The notes below the pieces were generated by a model, which was not told the DNA's origin, searched no databases, and worked only from the letters and a program-made list of their open reading frames with translations. Below are positions 18,406 to 25,782 of a stretch of DNA of 64,000 nucleotides, piece after piece. The stretch's first letter is position 1, and each line of letters opens with the position of its first letter. The DNA is from Bacillus sp. cl95 (GTDB lineage: Bacteria; Bacillota; Bacilli; Bacillales; Cytobacillaceae), in the NCBI RefSeq assembly GCF_900115925.1, contig NZ_FOYF01000004.1, positions 210,507 to 274,506 of the forward strand, in the 5' to 3' direction. Position numbers and translations under genes: made by a program.

Positions 18406-18601
18406 AAAAGTAAAGGAAATCTTACAATACAGACAACAATTTATCAGCTTGCTAGTTGGAGTTCCTAGTTACGAAAAATACGTAGAACATATGCGCACCC
18501 AACATCCTAACGAAAAAGTTAAATCGCGGAAAGAATTCTTTTGCGAGGCCCAAGAAGCAAGATACTGTGGCAAAGGTGGAAAAGTTTCTAGATGCTGCTA
18601 G
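18398..18601 (+). CDS. YbdD/YjiX family small protein, CstA partner
   Basis: A 67-residue basic protein overlapping the end of cstA by 8 bp, as in many bacteria where ybdD follows cstA. Visible family features are the central YEKYVEHMRTQHP segment, the FFCEAQEARY block and a cysteine-containing C-terminus (YCGKGGKVSRCC). It is needed for full CstA-family transport in other organisms and is probably cytoplasmic or membrane-associated. The overlap implies translational coupling. Confidence 0.88.
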   Translation: MLKKVKEILQYRQQFISLLVGVPSYEKYVEHMRTQHPNEKVKSRKEFFCEAQEARYCGKGGKVSRCC

Positions 18602-18624
18602 TGCTTAATCCCGATTTGACAACA

Positions 18625-18667
18625 CAAAAAGATGATTCCTGTTTTCAAACAGGGATCATCTTTTTCT
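18625..18667 (+). terminator. Intrinsic terminator of the cstA operon
   Basis: AAAAAGATGAT-TCCTGTTT and AAACAGGGATCATCTTTTT form a long stem with a T tract. It can serve the convergent gdh gene as well. Confidence 0.88.
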
Positions 18668-18688
18668 TTTCCGTTACTTTAATATTTA

Positions 18689-19486
<798 letters not shown>

Positions 19487-19493
19487 TCATTTC

Positions 19494-20348
19494 TTATTTT
19501 TTAGTAATACCTAGTAATACCCCGCCTGCTATGATTAGCGCACATCCTAACACGACTTTTATAACGCCTTTTTTTGACTTTCGTTCATTAAGAAGAAATA
19601 GACCACCTAGTGTGGAAATGACGATGCCCGTTTGAGAAAGTGAGAAGCTCGTGGCTACGCCGGTTTTCGGAAGCGCCAGCAATAATCCAAGATTACCAGT
19701 ACTCCAAATAAGTCCAGTGATAATGTTTCGAACAGCATATTTGTTGAAAGGGTGATGTCGAAACGTCAGTAGAAGCCCACCGATAACCATACCGATCGAT
19801 TGTGGCAAGATAGCTGCCCAACCGTCAATGTCAAACCACCTGATGATAATGACATAACTGACAAAGCCTGCCGTCGAAAGAAGGAGCACGAACAACCCTT
19901 TCTTTAAGCTCTTAGATTTTTCTTTTTCTCCCTTTTGATTAAGGGAAGTTAAAACCGCACCTGCAATGATACAAATTAATCCAGCAGAACCGATCATGAT
20001 GCTTGATAATGTATCCCACTCTTTGAAGATAAAAACACCAAAAAATGTCGTTCCAATTAGTTGCAATCCTGTAGACAGTGGCGCGGTCTTAGCCACACCT
20101 AAAAATTCCACTGCACCAAACTGATTTTTTTGACCCACCGACCAAAACAAGCCTGATATGATCCCAACAACCCAGACCCTAGTTGTCAATTCCGGTGCAA
20201 CAATAAAGTAGACCACAACTGCGAAAAAGAGGGCTCCGATGGTGGTACCCACAGTTTGGCTCGACGCATCACCGCCAAGTTTATTACTTACCAATACGAT
20301 GCTTCCCCATGTGACGGCTGCAACAAGGGCGAGAAGTATTCCGGACAT
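19494..20348 (-). CDS. glcU: Glucose uptake protein GlcU
   Basis: A 284-residue membrane protein of the GRP (glucose/ribose porter) family with ten helices, duplicated DMT-like architecture (EamA-type halves around residues 1-130 and 150-284). The GRP subfamily is recognisable from SGILLALVAAVTWGSIVLVSNK and its pairing with gdh. It imports glucose by proton symport. ATG with AAGGAGG 6 nt upstream. A SigG-like promoter upstream supports forespore expression. Confidence 0.93.
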   Translation of the reverse strand: MSGILLALVAAVTWGSIVLVSNKLGGDASSQTVGTTIGALFFAVVVYFIVAPELTTRVWVVGIISGLFWSVGQKNQFGAVEFLGVAKTAPLSTGLQLIGTTFFGVFIFKEWDTLSSIMIGSAGLICIIAGAVLTSLNQKGEKEKSKSLKKGLFVLLLSTAGFVSYVIIIRWFDIDGWAAILPQSIGMVIGGLLLTFRHHPFNKYAVRNIITGLIWSTGNLGLLLALPKTGVATSFSLSQTGIVISTLGGLFLLNERKSKKGVIKVVLGCALIIAGGVLLGITKK

Positions 20349-20385
20349 AAAAAACCTCCTTCATGCTGAAGTTATTTCATATCAT

Positions 20386-20415
20386 TAGGATGCAGGTGTT
20401 CCTTGTTTACTATTC
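20386..20415 (-). promoter_or_regulatory. Candidate SigG promoter of glcU-gdh
   Basis: On the minus strand GAATA, an 18-bp spacer and CATCCTA match the forespore SigG pattern (-35 GHATR, -10 CATnnTA), about 38 bp before the glcU ATG. B. subtilis glcU-gdh is SigG-dependent, so the match is meaningful, but the spacing has not been verified experimentally here. Confidence 0.5.
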
Positions 20416-20461
20416 CTTTCTTGGCTGGAATCTTAGATAAAACAGATAATTTTTAAATGAA

Positions 20462-20509
20462 AATAAAAAACCTGTAGAGTAGACTTTTTATAAGCGTCTA
20501 CTCTACAGG
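20462..20509 (-). terminator. Intrinsic terminator of the GGDEF-EAL gene
   Basis: CCTGTAGAGTAGAC and GTCTACTCTACAGG form a perfect 14-bp stem, followed on the minus strand by TTTTTTATTTT. Confidence 0.93.
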
Positions 20510-20528
20510 TATATTTCTAAAGATTCTC

Positions 20529-23204
20529 CTAAACAAAGCTTTCAGTTTTTAAAAGTTTTTCAAACTCTCTCGCTGGCAATGGCTTTGAGTAATAGTATCC
20601 TTGCATTTGTTTACATCCGAGCGCTTGCAAGAAATTTGATTGCTCTTCAGTTTCGACTCCCTCTGCTATCACCTTAAGCCCTAGATTATTGGCCATCGTG
20701 ATGATTGAAGCGATGATGGCTTCATTTCCTTTGTCTATGCCAATTTTTTCAACGAACTCTCTAGCAATTTTCAAAGTTTCGATCGGAAAATTTGTTAAAT
20801 ACGCTAGTGAAGAATAACCTGTTCCAAAATCGTCCACCGATACTTGAATGTTCAAGTTACGCAGTTCCAGTAACTTCGTAGTAATAATATGATGGTCGCC
20901 CATGGCGATTCCTTCGGTAATTTCAAGATCAAGCTGTTTAAAAGACATTCCAGTTTCTATCAGTATTTTCGATAGCATGTCCACAAAATCCTTTTGATGG
21001 AACTGACGCGGAGAAACGTTTACAGCCAACTTTAATGGAAAACCTACCTCATTCCACTTTTGCGCTTGTTCACAGGCTTTTCTGATGATCCATTCTCCAA
21101 TCGGAACTATTAATCCCGTTTCTTCCGCTATAGGAATAAACTCTGAAACAGGAATAAAGCCCATCTCAGGATGATTCCAGCGCACCAAGGCTTCGACACC
21201 GCTAATTTCTCCTGTTTCCGCATTCACTTGAGGCTGATAGTGAAGACTTAACTCATTGTTATCGATTGCTTTATGCAGAGCCGTTTCGAGCAGAATCTTT
21301 CTTGATGGTTGCTCTGTTATATCAGAGGTATAAATGAAATATCCATTCTTTCCGTTCTCTTTTGCTTTATACATCGCACGATCAGCCGCTTTCATCAAAT
21401 CAGCCGTTGTATTTCCATCGCGATGATAAATTGAAATTCCAATACTAGGCGTACATCGAATTTCACGTCCGTCAATATAAAAGGCCTCATTTAAGGATTC
21501 CAAAATCTTTTCCGCAATCAATCCTGCATCTTCAATTTCTTTAATCCCTTTAGCTAAAAGCGTAAACTCGTCGCCCCCCTGTCTTGCAACCACATCGTTC
21601 GATCGCAGGCAACCCTCTAGCCTTTGAGCAACTTGAAGCAATAACTGATCTCCAGCATTATGACCAAACGTATCATTTACATACTTAAAACGATCCAGAT
21701 CGATAAACATAATCGCTAACATACTTCCGCTTCTTTTGGCATCTAGTATGGATTGATTCAAGATTCTTTCAAAAAGCCTTCTGTTGGGCAAGTTTGTAAG
21801 TAAATCGTGATATGCCATATAACTTATTTTCTCTTCATTATTCTTATTTTCCGTAATATCTTTCGCGATCCCAAAAATACCAGCTATAGAGTTATCAATG
21901 ATAATTGGTACAACAGTGAAGGCTACAAACAATTCTTTTCCTGCTCTATTTTTTATCGAAAGTTCGAAATTTTGTGGCGTTCCTTCTTTAGCCTTCAAGA
22001 AATAATTTGTCATCTTTGGCCTATTCCGTTCACTAATAAACGAAAATGCCGATTTTCCAATTAACTCTTCTTTCGTATAACCTATTATCCCACTGCAAGC
22101 ATCATTGGCAGTGACGAAAACACCTTCCAGATTTATAGAGAAAACACCGTCAGGGTGATATTCAAACAAAGATTTATATCTTTGTTTATTAATCGCCAAC
22201 TCCAATGTCCGTTCATGAAATCCTTTCAGTAACAATCTATTTTCCATAATCATAGCCAATTGCCTGTATATAATAAGCAATATAGCGATCCCGGATCCGA
22301 TATTTAGCGTTCTATCATCACTTTTGTAAAAAAACAAAAACAAAAATAAGATTAAGACACTAATATACGGAAACATTTGGCGATATATACTGCTAGATTT
22401 CAAATTATCAAATTCTTGAGTTGCTACTATTTTTTTCCCGATCACTGGATAAAAGACGCCCGCATATCCTATTAAGAGAAGCCCTAAAGCATAAAGCGGA
22501 TCTATAAAACTGCCAGATACATAGGAATTTATTGCAACTAAATATGAGTAAATTGAATCTGCAAGAATTAGAACCAACAAACCGGCAAAAATAAAGATAA
22601 ATCCAATCTTTAGTTTCACATCTTTCCAAAGGTGGGAAATCGTCAAGGCACTAAGCAATAGCATTAAATCCCCTACTGGATATCCTAATGAAACAATTAG
22701 AAACAAGTTTGGTACATTCGTGTCGGCAAGAATTGGTTTAATTAAAAACTGCATACTGAACGTTGCTGCAACTACCATTAATATCGAAACATCAATTAGG
22801 AATCTCGCAATTTCAAGACGTTTGCTTTCCATAATGATTTTATAGGTGAATCCAGCAAGATAGAATATAATCTGCAAGAAATAAAATACATCCGTTATAC
22901 CTGGGAAAGGAACTTCCATTATCATAATATTTTCATAATAAATCCAAGAAACCTCTGCAATGAAATAACTTAGACTTCCGAGAGACAACATCAACCAAAA
23001 AATCTTATGCCCCTTATCACTTTTATGACTGGCGAATACCAATGATAAAGCAGCAAAGAATGCAGCTGCACTCGATAATACATTTCCACCTAAGATCTGT
23101 ACTTGATGATCGTCCTCCCACCATACAATCCATCCATAATAAAACATGATATATAAGCCAATAAATGTTAGTGCAGCCCTTTGTTTAAACCTCAATTTCC
23201 CCAT
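20529..23204 (-). CDS. Membrane-bound PAS-GGDEF-EAL protein (c-di-GMP cyclase/phosphodiesterase)
   Basis: An 891-residue protein counted from the ATG at 23204. About nine N-terminal helices (to residue 315) are followed by a PAS domain (about 342-452), a GGDEF domain and a C-terminal EAL domain. The cyclase site GGDEF (543-547) is intact, with an RSND inhibitory site five residues before it. The EAL domain keeps EALVRW, NVSPRQF, LEITEG and the loop-6 DDFGTGYSSL, so both activities may be present. The frame is open to 23318, but that start lies inside the riboswitch and before the terminator. ATG 23246 has no ribosome site. ATG 23204 has GGAGG 14 nt upstream, so the exact start is uncertain. 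Confidence 0.9.
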   Translation of the reverse strand: MGKLRFKQRAALTFIGLYIMFYYGWIVWWEDDHQVQILGGNVLSSAAAFFAALSLVFASHKSDKGHKIFWLMLSLGSLSYFIAEVSWIYYENIMIMEVPFPGITDVFYFLQIIFYLAGFTYKIIMESKRLEIARFLIDVSILMVVAATFSMQFLIKPILADTNVPNLFLIVSLGYPVGDLMLLLSALTISHLWKDVKLKIGFIFIFAGLLVLILADSIYSYLVAINSYVSGSFIDPLYALGLLLIGYAGVFYPVIGKKIVATQEFDNLKSSSIYRQMFPYISVLILFLFLFFYKSDDRTLNIGSGIAILLIIYRQLAMIMENRLLLKGFHERTLELAINKQRYKSLFEYHPDGVFSINLEGVFVTANDACSGIIGYTKEELIGKSAFSFISERNRPKMTNYFLKAKEGTPQNFELSIKNRAGKELFVAFTVVPIIIDNSIAGIFGIAKDITENKNNEEKISYMAYHDLLTNLPNRRLFERILNQSILDAKRSGSMLAIMFIDLDRFKYVNDTFGHNAGDQLLLQVAQRLEGCLRSNDVVARQGGDEFTLLAKGIKEIEDAGLIAEKILESLNEAFYIDGREIRCTPSIGISIYHRDGNTTADLMKAADRAMYKAKENGKNGYFIYTSDITEQPSRKILLETALHKAIDNNELSLHYQPQVNAETGEISGVEALVRWNHPEMGFIPVSEFIPIAEETGLIVPIGEWIIRKACEQAQKWNEVGFPLKLAVNVSPRQFHQKDFVDMLSKILIETGMSFKQLDLEITEGIAMGDHHIITTKLLELRNLNIQVSVDDFGTGYSSLAYLTNFPIETLKIAREFVEKIGIDKGNEAIIASIITMANNLGLKVIAEGVETEEQSNFLQALGCKQMQGYYYSKPLPAREFEKLLKTESFV

Positions 23205-23251
23205 CGGTGCTCTCGCTTCCTCCAAAATTGCCTGAATATTCGGCATTAGGT

Positions 23252-23282
23252 CAAAATAAAAACTGCCCTTAATAAAGAGCAG
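23252..23282 (-). terminator. Riboswitch expression-platform terminator
   Basis: On the minus strand CTGCTCTT and AAGGGCAG form an 8-bp stem followed by TTTTTATTTT, between the c-di-GMP aptamer and the GGDEF-EAL start codon. GCCAAT at the 3' end of aptamer helix P1 can instead pair with ATTGGC just before this stem, which offers an alternative fold. Confidence 0.7.
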
Positions 23283-23299
23283 CCAATTGTTATTAATTA

Positions 23300-23377
23300 T
23301 TGGCAACCCGGCGATCATAGTTTTTCAACCTTAGACCCGTAGCTTTGCGTCATCACCTTTCAGTGATTTTGCCTTTA
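23300..23377 (-). ncRNA. c-di-GMP-I (GEMM) riboswitch
   Basis: The minus strand shows the GEMM-I core in order: GGCAAA of P1, a GAAA tetraloop hairpin (TCACTGAAAGGTGA), the invariant GACGCAAAGC, ACGGGTCTAA, then GCCGGGTTGCC closing P1. Spacing and conserved bases agree with the c-di-GMP-I class. It precedes a terminator and a GGDEF-EAL gene, so the protein that makes or breaks c-di-GMP appears to be controlled by its own product. Confidence 0.93.
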
Positions 23378-23403
23378 TCAAATTCATCTATTCAATTGGT
23401 TCT

Positions 23404-23409
23404 ATTTTA
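23404..23409 (-). promoter_or_regulatory. Extended -10 promoter element for the riboswitch transcript
   Basis: TGGTAAAAT on the minus strand is an extended -10 element placed to start transcription near 23397, about 20 nt before the aptamer. Confidence 0.5.
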
Positions 23410-23412
23410 CCA

Positions 23413-23444
23413 TAACAATATAGGTCTCGATACCTATATTGTTA
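23413..23444. promoter_or_regulatory. 32-bp perfect inverted repeat over the promoter upstream of GGDEF-EAL
   Basis: TAACAATATAGGT and ACCTATATTGTTA are perfect 13-bp arms around a 6-bp spacer. On the minus strand it sits directly upstream of the -10 TAAAAT, covering the expected -35 region, which suits a repressor site. On the plus strand it is followed by TTTTTTT and would act as a terminator, but no plus-strand gene precedes it. Confidence 0.6.
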
Positions 23445-23463
23445 TTTTTTTGTAAAAATTTCT

Positions 23464-23483
23464 TTAATCAAACGTTTGATTAA
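23464..23483. promoter_or_regulatory. Palindromic operator-like site 1 (ATCAAACGTTTGAT)
   Basis: TTAATCAAACGTTTGATTAA is a perfect 20-bp palindrome with a central CG, 60 bp upstream of the predicted promoter of the GGDEF-EAL gene. Close copies lie at 53501-53520 and 62053-62072. Confidence 0.6.
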
Positions 23484-23548
23484 TAGATAGGACCCAACAC
23501 AATAATACGAATTTCTATTATACTAATCTTTCTGATGTACAAAATCAT

Positions 23549-23586
23549 AAAAAGACTCCAAGCCCATAACTATGGGCTTGGAGTCC
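23549..23586 (-). terminator. Intrinsic terminator of the MBL-fold gene
   Basis: GACTCCAAGCCCATA and its complement TATGGGCTTGGAGTC form a perfect stem. TTTTT follows on the minus strand. Confidence 0.9.
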
Positions 23587-23592
23587 CTTTTC

Positions 23593-24456
23593 TCATTTCT
23601 CATTTCTTTTTTCGCCTTCTAAGAACCAGTCGACAGCTTTTTGCCAATATGTTGTAAGTTCCTCCATCTTGAGATGTCTCCTAAACTCTTTCAACACCTT
23701 TTGTTGATGTTCGCCATAAGTCCTAACAAGTTGTGCAAGAAGAATCCAGTCAGCCAAATCGTCCTTGTATTCTTGTTTATTTAATGGTCTGTCATGAGAT
23801 TCAATAAAAGTTTCTGCATCGTATGCAAATACCTTATCAACCAAATCCAGAAACCCTTCAGCACGATAGTAACGTGGGCCATCATATATCGCAGGTCCAA
23901 GTGCGTCTCCAATGAACAACGTTTTTTCTTCTTTTATGTATATTAAGCATGAATCTTCAGCATGGTCGCCACCCACATGCGTAACTTCACAAGTTAATCC
24001 ACCTAAGTCAATAGATATCTTCTCGCTGAATGTTAAGTTAGGCTGCACCAATTGAATGACACGCTTTTCTCCATATTCTTTGCTCATATGTTCAATCGTA
24101 TCTTCATTTGCAAACCCTATTCTTATCAAATCCTTTATAGAAGGATCAGCCAGATTACATTCCATCATTTTTGAAATAGCCTGAGACGTTTTATCGTGCG
24201 CGATAAACATACTCTTCCAACTTGAGCTTGCAAATGTATGATCCCAATGGCAATGAGTAAAAACAAGATAATCAGGCATTTCTAATCCAAGCTGGTTAAG
24301 GTGAGATTGAAACATTTTAGCATGTGTACTAGAGGTGCCAGCGTCGATTAACAAAGAACGCTTTTCTCCTTTTATATATGCCAAAATAGGACGATCTGAT
24401 TCGTGTTCAGCGTGCATAAACCAAATCCGTTCACTTAGTTTTTCAAATTTACTCAT
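23593..24456 (-). CDS. MBL-fold metallo-hydrolase
   Basis: A 287-residue metallo-beta-lactamase-fold hydrolase with the zinc-binding THCHWDH motif near residue 75, a later conserved histidine (VGGDHAEDS near 170) and the bridging aspartate in FIGDALGP near 195. The rest matches no subfamily I can name; the substrate is unknown. The start chosen is ATG 24456 with GAGAGGGG 9 nt upstream. An in-frame ATG at 24510 with AGGA is also plausible and would add 18 residues. It is divergent from the formate/nitrite channel gene and transcribed alone. Confidence 0.8.
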   Translation of the reverse strand: MSKFEKLSERIWFMHAEHESDRPILAYIKGEKRSLLIDAGTSSTHAKMFQSHLNQLGLEMPDYLVFTHCHWDHTFASSSWKSMFIAHDKTSQAISKMMECNLADPSIKDLIRIGFANEDTIEHMSKEYGEKRVIQLVQPNLTFSEKISIDLGGLTCEVTHVGGDHAEDSCLIYIKEEKTLFIGDALGPAIYDGPRYYRAEGFLDLVDKVFAYDAETFIESHDRPLNKQEYKDDLADWILLAQLVRTYGEHQQKVLKEFRRHLKMEELTTYWQKAVDWFLEGEKRNEK

Positions 24457-24616
24457 GAGGTATTTCCCCTCTCTAATAGGATGATTTTTTAAATTTTCTT
24501 GAACATTCATGTTTTTTCCTGCTTTTTTGAATGAACTAGTTCTTGCTAACATTGATAATGCTCATTGGAATGGATATACTAGGACAGCAATAATCACTGA
24601 TTGGTGGGTTATGACA

Positions 24617-25417
24617 ATGGAAGTTAAACCGTTAAGGGAAGTAGAACATTTAGCATTGAAGAAAGTGAAGATTTTCCGGCAAAGTGCCCTTCGTTATATT
24701 TTGAGGTCTATGCTAGCTAGTATGTTTATCGGATTTGGAGTCATTGTTGCTTTTAAAACAGGCAACTACTTTTATTTAGAACATTCTCCACTTACTTATC
24801 CGATGGCAGCATTGACATTCGGTGCAGCCATTATCTTGATTGCATACGGCGGTGGTGATTTGTTTACCGGAAACACTTTTTATTATACCTTTGCGGCTTT
24901 AAGAAAAAAGATACAATGGGGTGAAGTGGTTAAACTGTGGATAGCAAGTTATTCGGGAAACATTCTTGGTGCAGCAGCGTTTGCGTTCTTAATTTTCACA
25001 ACCGGATTGTTTACAGAGTCATCTGTTAATAGTTTCTTACTTAGCGTTGTGGAGAAAAAAATGCATGTGCCTACATGGGAACTGTTTTCAAGGGCTGTCC
25101 TTTGTAACTGGCTCGTTTGTCTTGCTTTTTTTATCCCAATGGGGCTAAAAGGTGATGGGCCTAAACTATTTACAATGATGTTATTCGTATTCTGTTTCTT
25201 CATCTCAGGGTATGAACATAGTATTGCAAACATGTGTACATTTGCGATAGCACTAGTATTGAATCATCCAGGGACCATTTCTTTTGATGGGGTTATTCAT
25301 AATCTCATCCCCGTAACCCTAGGCAACCTTGTCGGTGGCGGAATTCTTATGGGAGTCATGTATTACTATGTAAACAAACCTTTTCTGGATGACGAGGAAG
25401 ATGAAACGAAATCATAA
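24617..25417 (+). CDS. Formate/nitrite transporter family channel (FNT), copy 1
   Basis: A 266-residue membrane channel of the FocA/NirC family with six helices. Typical FNT blocks are GGGDLFTGN near residue 78, the CNWLVCLAF segment near 163 and NHPGTISFDGV with LGNLVGG near 235. It passes formate, nitrite or related small anions. The start is ATG 24617, with GGTGGG 8 nt upstream; the open frame begins at 24509 but earlier codons have no ribosome site. A second member (43945-44760) is also in the window, about 19 kb away. The sequence does not say which anion each carries. Confidence 0.88.
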   Translation: MEVKPLREVEHLALKKVKIFRQSALRYILRSMLASMFIGFGVIVAFKTGNYFYLEHSPLTYPMAALTFGAAIILIAYGGGDLFTGNTFYYTFAALRKKIQWGEVVKLWIASYSGNILGAAAFAFLIFTTGLFTESSVNSFLLSVVEKKMHVPTWELFSRAVLCNWLVCLAFFIPMGLKGDGPKLFTMMLFVFCFFISGYEHSIANMCTFAIALVLNHPGTISFDGVIHNLIPVTLGNLVGGGILMGVMYYYVNKPFLDDEEDETKS

Positions 25418-25422
25418 TAGGA

Positions 25423-25455
25423 AAAACCCAGCCATCATTGTCTGGGTTTCTTTAT
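25423..25455 (+). terminator. Intrinsic terminator of FNT gene 1
   Basis: AAACCCAG and CTGGGTTT form a stem around a 10-nt loop followed by a T-rich tract, starting just after the stop codon. Confidence 0.8.
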
Positions 25456-25467
25456 GTGATATGATAT

Positions 25468-25540
25468 TTTGCAAGATTCTTTCCTGGTTTCGCAAGAATG
25501 CTACTGTTTTTAGCAAGATTAAGCCTACTATTGCAAGATA
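25468..25540. repeat. 21-bp phased array D (TTTCGCAAGAT core, 4 units)
   Basis: GCAAG cores begin at 25471, 25492, 25513 and 25533 (21, 21, 20 bp). The extended core TTTCGCAAGAAT at 25489 is the reverse complement of the core of array E near 53.7 kb. It lies in a convergent gap behind the FNT gene, outside both terminators. Relative to the FNT gene the core reads TTTCGCAAGAT, the same polarity that array E has relative to the NERD gene. Confidence 0.8.
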
Positions 25541-25584
25541 GAAATATATTTGGTTCTCTTTTTCCAATTTATGATTCGGCAATC

Positions 25585-25690
25585 TACGACTGTCTATACA
25601 ATTTGTTTTTTTAATAACGCTCCAAAGCCATTGGCATCAATAGGTTTACTTAAGAATTGCTTCTAGAATTCTTCTTCTACAATACCATCA
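25585..25690 (-). pseudogene. Possible remnant of a response-regulator receiver domain
   Basis: A minus-strand frame reads DGIVEEEF, a stop, then KQFLSKPIDANGFGALLKKQIV and a stop. FLSKPID followed by a short helix resembles the end of a receiver domain (conserved lysine-proline and last helix). Upstream sequence does not continue in frame and there is no start or ribosome site. Weak, since only about 30 codons are recognisable. Confidence 0.3.
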
Positions 25691-25726
25691 AAATAATATG
25701 TAAGATTACCGTAATATCATCCAAAA

Positions 25727-25774
25727 AAAGGGCCGATACCAAGTACAAAAAATGCACATGATATCTGCCCTTTT
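25727..25774 (-). terminator. Intrinsic terminator of the TPR-dynamin gene
   Basis: On the minus strand GGGCAGATA pairs with TATCGGCCC (one mismatch) across a long loop and is followed by seven T, just after the stop at 25783. Confidence 0.7.
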
Positions 25775-25782
25775 AATGATCG

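Noticed and set aside
23205-23318. N-terminal extension of the GGDEF-EAL protein
   Set aside because: The codons lie in the c-di-GMP aptamer and its terminator.
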